The position numbers were made by a program, and so were the translations under genes. Shown here piece by piece: positions 5,825 to 12,814 of a stretch of DNA of 12,855 nucleotides. The stretch's first letter is position 1. Every line of letters starts with the position of its first letter. The notes under the pieces are model-generated. The model did no database searches and had not been told where the DNA came from. It saw nothing but the letters and a program-made list of their open reading frames with translations. This DNA comes from an uncultured Lachnospiraceae bacterium. GTDB taxonomy: Bacteria; Bacillota; Clostridia; Lachnospirales; Lachnospiraceae. The stretch lies in NCBI GenBank assembly GCA_910588285.1, contig CAJUQB010000123.1, positions 1 to 12,855 of the forward strand, read 5' to 3'.

Positions 5825-6721
5825 CTACCTCCTGTTTCTAACACGTTGTATCAGCTTTTTCACATCCTGCTCCCTCCACAGATGAAAGGCTGCCGCAAGC
5901 ACATGGACCGCCCGCACATGTCCGCTCATCTCAAAGGAACCGGTAACATATATCTTTTCTGCCATAAAATCCGGCACGATCAAAACACCTGGTCGCAGAA
6001 AAATCGGGAACAGGCTCAGCACTCCCAAGAGCTGCCCTGTGGCCGCCGGGTCTGCCATTCCGAACCGCACATCCGCCGCAAGCTTCCGGGGCAGGTAATG
6101 CCCCAGCAATGATTTCCCCTCTCTCAGGAGCAGCCGCAGCACATTCTGGTTGGTCTCGTCCCTGATCTCCTGGAAAATGCGGTGCACTATTTCCTTTAGC
6201 TTTGCCACTTTTTCCTTTATCATGCAAAGCAGGGCTTTTCCTTTTTGCAATACTCCCCCTGCCCTGCCTGGCCGGGAACGAGCCTTCTTAGCGGATTCCT
6301 CCTGGCCCGGCGGCTCTGCCTGCGGAGCCGCTTCCTGCCTCTCTTCTTCCGACCTCTGGGAAGCCTCCTGCTGCCTTTCCTTTTCCGTCTCTTGAGCGGC
6401 CCTCTCCTGCCTCTCCTCTTCCGGCTTCCGTGAGGCTCTCTTCCGCCTCTCCTCTTTCGGTTCCTTCCGCCCCATTGAAACAGGAATCCCCAGAACCCGC
6501 AGCTTCTGCGTCAGCTCCTGCTCCTCATAGCGAAGCAAAACACTGACCAACGGAAACAGCCAGCGCAGCCTCACACTCACGGAAATCCCCGGATCCAGGG
6601 AGCCCCGGATCCGGTATCGTACCGGAGCCAGCAAAACGGACAAAACAATCAGAAGCACCAGTCCCAGAACCGCCAGAAGCACAATGCCAATTATTTTCAA
6701 AATCAACAGCACTACACTCAT
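5825..6721 (-). CDS. DUF2953 family membrane protein (YtfI-like) with a charged repeat insert
   Basis: A 298-aa protein. Seen: one N-terminal membrane segment (about 3-32), then APVRYRIRG and a short beta-rich stretch. Residues 86-150 are a strongly charged low-complexity region with four 12-residue repeats (89-136, pattern xEERxxxAxxxx). A conserved C-terminal DUF2953 domain (about 195-290) contains RKLAADVRFGMADPAATGQLLG, a block of the kind seen in this family. Function is unknown; the family is linked to sporulation only by its constant association with YtfJ. The ATG at 6721 overlaps the stop of the upstream gene (ATGA), and no strong ribosome site is present, so translation probably depends on coupling. 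Membrane anchoring with a cytoplasmic or forespore-facing domain is an inference. Confidence 0.85.
   Translation of the reverse strand: MSVVLLILKIIGIVLLAVLGLVLLIVLSVLLAPVRYRIRGSLDPGISVSVRLRWLFPLVSVLLRYEEQELTQKLRVLGIPVSMGRKEPKEERRKRASRKPEEERQERAAQETEKERQQEASQRSEEERQEAAPQAEPPGQEESAKKARSRPGRAGGVLQKGKALLCMIKEKVAKLKEIVHRIFQEIRDETNQNVLRLLLREGKSLLGHYLPRKLAADVRFGMADPAATGQLLGVLSLFPIFLRPGVLIVPDFMAEKIYVTGSFEMSGHVRAVHVLAAAFHLWREQDVKKLIQRVRNRR
6314..6457 (-). repeat. Four 12-codon repeats inside the DUF2953 gene
   Basis: Residues 89-136 read as four units: KEERRKRASRKP, EEERQERAAQET, EKERQQEASQRS and EEERQEAAPQAE. The period is exactly 36 nt. The DNA copies have diverged, so the array is older than the near-identical repeat in the U32 gene. 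A long single charged helix is the likely structure. Confidence 0.7.
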
Positions 6722-7059
6722 AACCGGAAACCGCCGGTATCCGCATACTGCATGGCCTGCAGATACTCCTTCACATTAAACTTGCCGGTTTTATTGAATA
6801 TATCCGTCACAATGCCGGCTGCCAGCTTCTGTGCCTTCTCATATCCCTTGGCAAGCCCCACCACAAACAATTCCCCTTTGGGATAATGCTTCTGCATCAG
6901 CTCTACCGTAGAGATGATCTCCAAAAGATTCGATTCCACATCCGGCAGGGAGATCACATACAGATCCAGCTGTCCGGCATTGTGGCAGATTTTCCATTTG
7001 ATTTTTTTTAATTTGTGAACAATATCCTCATCCACGTAAAGGTGTTTGTACCATATCAT
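6718..7059 (-). CDS. Conserved-looking 113-aa protein of unknown function, coupled to DUF2953-ytfJ
   Basis: I do not recognise a named domain. Seen: MIWYKHLYVDEDIVHKLKKI at the start, LDLYVISLPDVESNLLEIIS (about 32-51), GELFVVGLAKGYEKAQKLAAGIV (about 62-84), and a C-terminal KFNVKEYLQ. The alternation of strands (LYVISL, LFVVGLA) and helices suggests a small soluble alpha/beta cytoplasmic protein. No signal peptide, membrane segment or catalytic motif is evident. The ATG at 7059 follows AAGGAAGGA by about six bases. Its stop overlaps the DUF2953 start by 4 nt (ATGA), so it is the first gene of a three-gene unit ending in ytfJ; a role connected with the spore or envelope is a contextual guess. 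Confidence 0.8.
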   Translation of the reverse strand: MIWYKHLYVDEDIVHKLKKIKWKICHNAGQLDLYVISLPDVESNLLEIISTVELMQKHYPKGELFVVGLAKGYEKAQKLAAGIVTDIFNKTGKFNVKEYLQAMQYADTGGFRL

Positions 7060-7106
7060 GGGAAATCCTTCCTTAACCTCATATAAGAAACGGTGAAAAA
7101 AGATGT

Positions 7107-7134
7107 ATATTAAAAATATTTTCGATTACCCCAA
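7107..7134 (-). promoter_or_regulatory. Weak candidate promoter for the 113-aa gene / DUF2953 / ytfJ unit
   Basis: On the minus strand TTGGGG (7134-7129), a 16-nt spacer and TAATAT (7112-7107) lie across the end of the Nudix gene, 48 nt before the next start. The -35 is poor. The unit could equally be read through from the Nudix promoter, since I see no terminator in the 50-nt gap. Confidence 0.25.
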
Positions 7135-7562
7135 AGATTACTTCGTTTCAAATCTAAATATTCATTATATGCCTTTTCCAAAATCTGCTTCTCGTTTGCA
7201 AACTTCAGTAAATGATAGGCCTCGTGAAATTTGTAATACCCCGAATCAACAAAATATTCTTCCCGTTGTGGTTTGCTGTAATAACTGTCCGCCATCATTA
7301 AATACCAGTGAACCTCCTTCTCCACCGTATCCTCCGGTACGGAAAAGGAATACTGGCTCTTGCCAATATATTTTATAATGGAAGCCTCCACGCCGGATTC
7401 CTCCAGTACCTCTCTCGCTGCGGTATCCTTGAACTCCTCTCCCGGTTCCACGGTTCCCTTGGGAAGTACCCAGCCTTCATACTTGTTCCTGAAATTCTTG
7501 TAAAGGACAAGTACCTTTCCGCGAAATATTACCACACCACCACAACTCGTTGCTTCAATCAT
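7110..7562 (-). CDS. Nudix hydrolase
   Basis: A 150-aa single-domain Nudix protein, which hydrolyses a nucleoside diphosphate linked to another moiety using Mg2+. Seen: the full Nudix box with G36, E42, R50-E51, E54-E55 and G57 in exact GX5EX7REUXEEXGU spacing. It is preceded by CGGVVIFRGKVLVLYKN and WVLPKGTVEPGE, and followed by a beta-rich YSFSVPEDTVEKEVHWYLM segment. The WVLPKG context is common in MutT/Ap4A-type members, but the substrate cannot be read from sequence. The frame stays open upstream to 7634, but the ATG at 7562 has AGGAGG (7575-7570) seven bases before it, and the Nudix domain begins right there. A promoter at 7602-7630 overlaps the longer frame, which rules out the upstream start. 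Confidence 0.93.
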   Translation of the reverse strand: MIEATSCGGVVIFRGKVLVLYKNFRNKYEGWVLPKGTVEPGEEFKDTAAREVLEESGVEASIIKYIGKSQYSFSVPEDTVEKEVHWYLMMADSYYSKPQREEYFVDSGYYKFHEAYHLLKFANEKQILEKAYNEYLDLKRSNLWGNRKYF

Positions 7563-7595
7563 TGCAATACCTCCTGATGTGGTCGTAACTGACTT

Positions 7596-7624
7596 GAAAA
7601 CAGTATACCCCTTTTTCTGTTTTC
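7596..7624. promoter_or_regulatory. Candidate operator: perfect 8-bp inverted repeat in the Nudix promoter
   Basis: GAAAACAG (7596-7603) and CTGTTTTC (7617-7624) are exact inverted copies separated by 13 nt. The arm centres are 21 bp apart, two helical turns. One arm abuts the -35 and the other overlaps the last two bases of the -10 and the start point. This geometry suits a dimeric repressor. No regulator gene is adjacent. Confidence 0.55.
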
Positions 7625-7630
7625 TTGCAA
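7602..7630 (-). promoter_or_regulatory. Near-consensus sigma-A promoter of the Nudix gene
   Basis: On the minus strand TTGCAA (7630-7625), a 17-nt spacer and TATACT (7607-7602). The start of transcription would fall near 7595, about 33 nt before the Nudix ATG. Together with the 81-nt gap to the penicillin-binding protein gene this marks a separate transcription unit. Confidence 0.75.
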
Positions 7631-7643
7631 GCATTATGTCATG

Positions 7644-9137
7644 CTAATTGAAATATGCGTCAAACACAGCCTTTGCAATGGGTACTGCCGTTCTTCCGCC
7701 GGAGCCGCCGCCCTCCACAATCACTGTCACCTGGATGGTTTTGCCCTGATCCTCATTGACAGCATAGCCGGTAAACCAGGCGTGGGTCTCCCCCTTGGTA
7801 TTGGAATACTCCGCCGAGCCGGTCTTGCCATAGGCCTGGAAATTGCCGGGATATACGCCATGGCCTGTGCCGTCCGTTACCACTGCCCGCATCAGCTCCT
7901 GCATTTTGCCGCATTCCTGGCTGTTGAGAATCACACCGTAGGCAGAGGGACGATACTGCTTCACCGCAACCCCCTTATAATTTTCCGTATGATCCAGCAC
8001 ATAGGGGCGCATCATGGTCCCGTTGTTGGCAATGGCGCAGGTGATTAAGGCCATATGCAGAGGGGTCATCAGCGTCTCCCCCTGTCCGATGGCTGTCTGC
8101 ATGATCTGAAATTCCGTGGAGCCTTCATCCAGCACAAACCGGCTCTGCACAGAAGGATAGGCAATGGGCAGATCCGTCCCAAACAGAAGGGAATGGCACA
8201 GGTCATAAAACCGGGTCTTATCAAGCCCCAGGCCTATATTGGCAAAGGAGGTATTGCAGGAATTGGCAAAGGAGCTTGTCAGATTCTCCAGACCATGGAC
8301 ACTCCCCCCCGCACAGTGGATGTCTGCCTCCTCGCCTGCCAGGCTGCCGGTGCACTCATAGGAATAGCTGTCCAGGTCCCCATGCTCCCGCATATATTCC
8401 AGGGTGGTAAAAATCTTAAAGGTGGAGCCCGGCGGATACAGCCCCTGGGTGGCCCGGTTCAAAAGCACCGAATTGTTCTCATCCGACACAATGGCATCCC
8501 AGTCCTGGGCAATGGTATTGGGGTTAAAATCCGGCTTTGACACCATAGCCAGAATCTTTCCGGTGGAGGGCTCCATGGCAATCACTGCTCCCTGATTGCC
8601 GCCCAGGGCCTGATAGGCCGCCTCCTGCAGCCTGTAATCCAGGGTTGTCACCACATGGTCCCCAGGGTTCTTCTCCTCCTGGAAGCCGTTCAAAATCTGC
8701 TCCAGGAAAAAGGCATGGGAGCGGAGCAGGTTAAAATTTGCAAAGGACTCAATGCCGGCCTTTCCGTTTACGTCATATCCCACCGCGTGGGCAAACATGG
8801 CCCCATAAGGATAATACCGCATTTCGCTGCCATCCTCCCCCACCACGGTTTCTGCCAGGGTCACGCCGTCTGCGGAGCGTATCTCCCCCCGCACCACATG
8901 CTCCCCAAAGGTATCCTGCCGTTTGTTGTAGGGACTGTTGATAAAATCCTCGCTGCGGAACACCTGAAAATAGACAAGATATGCCATCATCAACAGGAAC
9001 AGCCCGAGAAACAGATATGTAATCACCCCAAATTCACGGTCTTGCACTGCCTTTCTGCTGCCGGCCCGCCTGCCTTGGGATGTCTCCGGCGCTCCTGCTT
9101 TCCTTGGTCTGCTTTGATTTTTTCCTGGATCCGACAC
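7644..9137 (-). CDS. Class B penicillin-binding protein (peptidoglycan transpeptidase)
   Basis: Crosslinks peptidoglycan outside the membrane, as partner of the SEDS polymerase encoded immediately upstream. The protein is 497 aa, short for class B. Seen: a basic cytoplasmic tail (1-36), one membrane anchor (about 37-58), a reduced N-terminal pedestal with RGEIRSADGVTLAE (83-96), then the transpeptidase domain. That domain has SxxK at S238-TF-K241, SxN at S293-C-N295, and KTG at 438-440, so all active-site motifs are intact. No PASTA repeats. Size and gene order resemble actinobacterial PbpA next to RodA. The GTG start at 9137 has AAGGAGG (9152-9146) eight bases upstream and lies 104 nt inside the preceding gene. 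A later GTG at 9047 has only a weak site and would shorten the cytoplasmic tail. No clear terminator follows. Confidence 0.93.
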   Translation of the reverse strand: MSDPGKNQSRPRKAGAPETSQGRRAGSRKAVQDREFGVITYLFLGLFLLMMAYLVYFQVFRSEDFINSPYNKRQDTFGEHVVRGEIRSADGVTLAETVVGEDGSEMRYYPYGAMFAHAVGYDVNGKAGIESFANFNLLRSHAFFLEQILNGFQEEKNPGDHVVTTLDYRLQEAAYQALGGNQGAVIAMEPSTGKILAMVSKPDFNPNTIAQDWDAIVSDENNSVLLNRATQGLYPPGSTFKIFTTLEYMREHGDLDSYSYECTGSLAGEEADIHCAGGSVHGLENLTSSFANSCNTSFANIGLGLDKTRFYDLCHSLLFGTDLPIAYPSVQSRFVLDEGSTEFQIMQTAIGQGETLMTPLHMALITCAIANNGTMMRPYVLDHTENYKGVAVKQYRPSAYGVILNSQECGKMQELMRAVVTDGTGHGVYPGNFQAYGKTGSAEYSNTKGETHAWFTGYAVNEDQGKTIQVTVIVEGGGSGGRTAVPIAKAVFDAYFN

Positions 9138-10455
9138 CTCGTGACCCTCCTTCCTTTTGATGCATAAGATACAATCCCTGAATAATGGAAAAAATCATCA
9201 GGGTGGACAGCATGGAGCTTCCCCCATAGCTTACCAGGGGCAGCGTCACGCCGGTGGACGGGATAAACTTGATATTGCCGCCAATGGACAAAAAAATCTG
9301 GAAGCCATACACAGTCCCCAGGCCCAGGGCCACATATTTATAGAAACGATCCTTCATCTGCATGGCGATATTCAAAAACATCAAAAAACAGCAGAAGCAC
9401 ACCAGAATCAGGCACAGAGCAAACAGCAGCCCCAGCTCCTCCGCAATGGCGGAAAATATAAAATCCTTTTTCACCTCCGGGATCCTGCCGGGCATGCCCT
9501 GGTTTAAGCCCATGCCAAACCATCCGCCGGTGCCAATGGCAAACAGGGAATGAGATACCTGGTTCCCCTCCAGCTCAAAATGCCCCAGCGGATCCTGCCA
9601 GGCCACCACCCGCACCCGCACATGGTTAAACAGGAAATAGGCAACCACGGAAGCCACGCTCCCGCCTGCCAGGCCGCCGAAGAAATACAGCGGCTTTCGG
9701 GTGGCCACATATACCATGATCAGATAGACCACAAAAAAGATCAGCGCGCCCCCCAAATCCCTGGACAGCACAAGGATCAGCACATGGATCCCCGCCACCA
9801 CCGTAACCTTCACAACCTGCAGAAAATCCGTGGAGGCATACAGCATGGAAGCAATCAGAAATACAAATACAATCTTGATAAACTCTGAGGGCTGAATGGT
9901 AATTCCTGCTATCGTAAAGGAAAGGTTCGCTCCCTTGGTCGCCACGCCAAGGGCTGCCACAACTCCCAGCATTCCAATGCCTGTCAGGGCATACAGCCAG
10001 GTCAGCTTCCGGAAGCCGCTGCGGGTCTGGCTGATGATATAGGGAATCAGTGTGGAAATCACCACTGAGACAACCGCCAGTACGAACTGGCGCATAGCCG
10101 TATCATAGGAAAGCCTTGCAAGCATCACAAAGCCAATGGCCATCAGCATGCACATATTGTTTACCACCAGCCGGGAGGCCTCCTTGTATACCGTGCAATA
10201 CATACTGTAAATCGCTGTAAACAGCAGCACCTGGGCAAGGTACAAAAACAGCAGATCTGCATTTTTGGTAGAAAACCACAACACTGCGTAGGCATTGCAA
10301 TGGAACAGATACAGATAACAGGTCTGCCTGCGCAGCTTGCCGGCCTGCTTCCTGGGCGGGCAGTTCCGCTTCAGGGCAGAAAAGCCCTGATAGGTATACA
10401 GCGCCATTAAAATCAACATGGTATATTTGGATAGCTCTGTGATTAAATGTACCAT
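9034..10455 (-). CDS. SEDS peptidoglycan glycosyltransferase (FtsW/RodA/SpoVE family)
   Basis: Polymerises lipid II into glycan strands in the membrane, working with a class B PBP. The protein is 473 aa, longer than usual FtsW/RodA (about 370-415). Seen: multiple membrane segments, ITIQPSEFIKI (186-195), RVRVVAWQDPLG (280-291) with D288 as the probable catalytic aspartate region, DFIFSAIAEELG (331-342), and STGVTLPLVSYGGSS (400-414), the family signature. There are extra hydrophobic segments at the N-terminus. The last membrane segment ends near 432; residues 433-473 are a basic, Ser/Gln-rich cytoplasmic tail whose DNA also encodes the start of the PBP. Whether it serves elongation, division or sporulation cannot be decided here. 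ATG at 10455 follows GAGGAG by nine bases; the gap from the U32 stop is one base. Confidence 0.93.
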   Translation of the reverse strand: MVHLITELSKYTMLILMALYTYQGFSALKRNCPPRKQAGKLRRQTCYLYLFHCNAYAVLWFSTKNADLLFLYLAQVLLFTAIYSMYCTVYKEASRLVVNNMCMLMAIGFVMLARLSYDTAMRQFVLAVVSVVISTLIPYIISQTRSGFRKLTWLYALTGIGMLGVVAALGVATKGANLSFTIAGITIQPSEFIKIVFVFLIASMLYASTDFLQVVKVTVVAGIHVLILVLSRDLGGALIFFVVYLIMVYVATRKPLYFFGGLAGGSVASVVAYFLFNHVRVRVVAWQDPLGHFELEGNQVSHSLFAIGTGGWFGMGLNQGMPGRIPEVKKDFIFSAIAEELGLLFALCLILVCFCCFLMFLNIAMQMKDRFYKYVALGLGTVYGFQIFLSIGGNIKFIPSTGVTLPLVSYGGSSMLSTLMIFSIIQGLYLMHQKEGGSRGVGSRKKSKQTKESRSAGDIPRQAGRQQKGSARP

Positions 10456-10456
10456 A

Positions 10457-12691
10457 CTACTCGACTCCTCGTTTCAAATGCCCATTGGTATAATCCTTGG
10501 GAATACAGTCCGGCTCCGGCTCTTCCCCCTGGCAAAATACCCGGTCATAGCAGGATAAAACCCTCCGGATCTCCTTCTCCTGCTCTGTGGTAAAGGAAAC
10601 CCGATATCCGGATACCTTCAGCTGCTTTAGGCGTTTTCTCTGGTGAAACAGCCACAGCGGGGCGGAATTATAGATCACATTATAGCAGTCCGTACACTGG
10701 CAGAGCACGGAAAATGTTTTGCCATACCGGTCCTTCAGCTGCATCATCCCGCTCTGCTTCCTGCAGCCTGCCGTATTCTTTCTAAGGCACTGGGCACTGA
10801 CCATCAGGGGGAGATATCCGTACAGCAGCAGCTCTCCCCCCTCATAGCCCCGATGCAGCAGCTCCTGCCAGTTGGCCTCCAGGGGCAGGGTCGTCTCCCA
10901 GACCCCCAGGTCCGAAAGCGCCTGCCTGCTTTTGCTGTTCCACACATACAGGCTGCTGTCCGTTATGATCCGTCCCCCATTCTCACGCAGGCCAGGGCCC
11001 TCATTTTCAAGCAGGCCAAGGCCCTCATAGCTGCCGGTCACAAAGCCGTCCACCCCTGCTTTTCTCACCATGGTGAGCTGCTCCTTGTGCCATTCCCAGG
11101 AGCCCTCCCGAAGAACGGCCGGCAGCACATAGTAGAGCTCTTTTCCGGCCCTGTGTACCTGCCTGACTGCCTCTGGCCATCTCTCTGCAGCCGCATCCCT
11201 GGGCACAGCGTCCGATTCCAGATAAATCCGGTTCACAAAGCCGTATTCCAGTACTGTCTCCAGCTGCTCCCAGGTTCTTACCGCCACCGCAAGCCCATGT
11301 GCCTGCTCCGCTTCCCCTGGAGGTAAGCTCATGTCCACTGGCTTTGCTTCCCTGGGACGTAAGCTCATCTCCACTGGCTTTGCTTCCCTGGGACGTAAGT
11401 CCCTGCGAAATTCCTGCAGGCCCAGCTCCATGAGCTGCTCCAGAGCCTCCCTGCGCATCCGGCTGAATTCCCCCACCGGAAGAAACAGGCTATTCTCCAG
11501 CTGAATCTCCAGCTCCCCAAATGCAAATGCACTGTTTCCGGTCTTACAAAGCTTCTCCCGAATCCCCTCTTGGGTCAAGGGCTGCTTTACCGCCTCCTGG
11601 GGCACGGCTCCCTCCACTGAGATCCGGTTTCCATTCCATTCTACCACAAGGCTTGCAGGAAATCCTTTGCAAAGTTTTAAGATTCCCTTGATATTTTCCT
11701 GAAGAGGCTTCTTTGCATACCGCCTGCGCATCTCCTCCTGGAGCGTCTCGGAGCCGCTGGTGTGGGCTGATTTCTCCATGGCCATCATCTGGGGGCCATT
11801 TCGCTGCTCATAATATCCCCTGGTATATCCGCTGCGGCTGCCAAGCTCCATCAGCCGCTTCCGATCTGCCTCCTCCACATGGTATGCTTCCCCTGGATGC
11901 TCCAGGCATTGATCCAGGTATTTCCGGTAAATGCCGGTAACTCCTGCCGCATACTCCAGCTGCTTCATCCTGCCCTCGATCTTCAGGGAATAGACGCCGC
12001 TGGCAAGGAGCCGGGGAAGCAGCTCAATGGTACACAGATCCTTGGGACTTAAGGCATAGCTCTCATGGCCCCCTCCTACACGGTAGGGCAGACGGCAGGG
12101 CTGGGCACATCTGCCCCGGTTGCCGCTGCGGCCTCCCAGCATACTGCTGAACAGGCACTGGCCGGAATAGCAATAGCACAGGGCTCCATGGATAAAGCTC
12201 TCGATCTCAATATCCACCTCCCGATGAATCCGGGCAAGCTCCTCAAGGGACAGCTCCCTAGCCGGGACAATCCGGCCACAGCCCAGCTCCTTCATCAGCC
12301 TGGCCCCCTGGGGGCCTGTGATGCTCATCTGGGTACTGGCATGAAGCTCCAGCCCGGGGAACTGCTCCCCCAAAAAGGCCAGCACCCCCAGATCCTGGAC
12401 AATCACGCCATCCAGCCCATGACGGTACAGCGGCAGGATATAATCGTACAGCATCCCCCAGAGCTCCTGCTCCTTCAACAATGTATTGACAGTCAGGTAA
12501 AACCGCCTGCCATGGATATGGAGGTAATCCAGCGCCTCCCGCAGCTCCTGATCTGTAAAATTGCCGGCATAGGCCCTGGCTCCGAATCGCTCTCCGGCCC
12601 CATACACGGCATCTGCCCCGGCACAGGCCACAGCCTTCAGCGTGGCAAAGGAGCCGGCCGGCGCCAATAACTCTGCTTTCGGTTTTTCCAT
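10457..12691 (-). CDS. U32 family 'peptidase' with C-terminal extension
   Basis: A 744-aa U32 protein. The family name is historical: characterised members (RlhA, TrhP, UbiU/UbiV) are Fe-S proteins in hydroxylation of rRNA, tRNA or ubiquinone. Seen: ELLAPAGSFATLKAVACAGADAVY (7-30), the TIM-barrel core, IESFIHGALCYCYSGQC (163-179) and GRCAQPC (193-199), giving candidate cluster cysteines 172, 174, 179, 195 and 199, plus C220. SPKDLC and SLKIEGRMK (235-243) are family blocks. A DUF3656-like middle region (about 320-430) follows. The C-terminal part carries a second cysteine group (C635, C643, C664, C666, C669). Two in-frame tandem repeats lie at residues 432-455 and 556-571. The ATG at 12691 has AGGAGG nine bases upstream. 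It heads the U32-SEDS-PBP operon; the target RNA or cofactor is unknown. Confidence 0.92.
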   Translation of the reverse strand: MEKPKAELLAPAGSFATLKAVACAGADAVYGAGERFGARAYAGNFTDQELREALDYLHIHGRRFYLTVNTLLKEQELWGMLYDYILPLYRHGLDGVIVQDLGVLAFLGEQFPGLELHASTQMSITGPQGARLMKELGCGRIVPARELSLEELARIHREVDIEIESFIHGALCYCYSGQCLFSSMLGGRSGNRGRCAQPCRLPYRVGGGHESYALSPKDLCTIELLPRLLASGVYSLKIEGRMKQLEYAAGVTGIYRKYLDQCLEHPGEAYHVEEADRKRLMELGSRSGYTRGYYEQRNGPQMMAMEKSAHTSGSETLQEEMRRRYAKKPLQENIKGILKLCKGFPASLVVEWNGNRISVEGAVPQEAVKQPLTQEGIREKLCKTGNSAFAFGELEIQLENSLFLPVGEFSRMRREALEQLMELGLQEFRRDLRPREAKPVEMSLRPREAKPVDMSLPPGEAEQAHGLAVAVRTWEQLETVLEYGFVNRIYLESDAVPRDAAAERWPEAVRQVHRAGKELYYVLPAVLREGSWEWHKEQLTMVRKAGVDGFVTGSYEGLGLLENEGPGLRENGGRIITDSSLYVWNSKSRQALSDLGVWETTLPLEANWQELLHRGYEGGELLLYGYLPLMVSAQCLRKNTAGCRKQSGMMQLKDRYGKTFSVLCQCTDCYNVIYNSAPLWLFHQRKRLKQLKVSGYRVSFTTEQEKEIRRVLSCYDRVFCQGEEPEPDCIPKDYTNGHLKRGVE
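10979..11028 (-). repeat. 24-bp tandem duplication in the U32 gene
   Basis: Two adjacent 24-nt units encode EGLGLLEN and EGPGLREN (residues 556-571). An 18-nt core is shared with one mismatch (10987-11004 and 11011-11028). The frame is kept. Confidence 0.7.
11323..11399 (-). repeat. 36-bp tandem repeat (minisatellite) in the U32 gene
   Basis: Two adjacent 36-nt units (11323-11358 and 11359-11394) differ at one base, followed by the first 5 nt of another unit. They encode LRPREAKPV(E/D)MS twice (residues 432-455). A degenerate third copy (LPPGEAEQAHGL) lies on the other side. The near-identity of the copies implies a recent duplication in a linker between domains. Confidence 0.85.
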
Positions 12692-12787
12692 GAATACGTG
12701 CCTCCTATATCCCCTTCCGGTATGTCAGGTCCCTGCCCCTTGGGGCGCCGCAGGCCCAATGCATCTTGCCTGCAGCGGGTCCTTGGT
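12692..12787 (-). other. GC-rich leader of the U32 gene
   Basis: About 96 nt between the upstream terminator and the U32 ATG. It holds a compact GCCCC-AA-GGGGC hairpin (about 12738-12749) with weaker flanking pairs. I find no acceptable sigma-A promoter here, so expression may come from read-through of the terminator to the right. Confidence 0.4.
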
Positions 12788-12814
12788 AAAAAAGAATGCA
12801 CTCTGCGCATTCTT
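12788..12814 (-). terminator. Intrinsic terminator upstream of the U32 operon
   Basis: On the minus strand AAGAATGC (12814-12807), a 7-nt loop and GCATTCTT (12799-12792), then continued T (six in a row in total, 12793-12788). Classic stem plus T-run. It would end a transcript coming from beyond the right edge, or act as an attenuator of the U32-SEDS-PBP operon, since no promoter is visible between it and the U32 gene. Confidence 0.75.

Noticed and set aside
7563..7634. 24-residue N-terminal extension of the Nudix protein
   Set aside because: It covers a near-consensus promoter and the true ribosome site; the Nudix fold begins at the ATG at 7562.
10979..11399. CRISPR-like array
   Set aside because: The repeats are directly adjacent (no spacers), in frame, and only two to three copies; they are coding tandem duplications.
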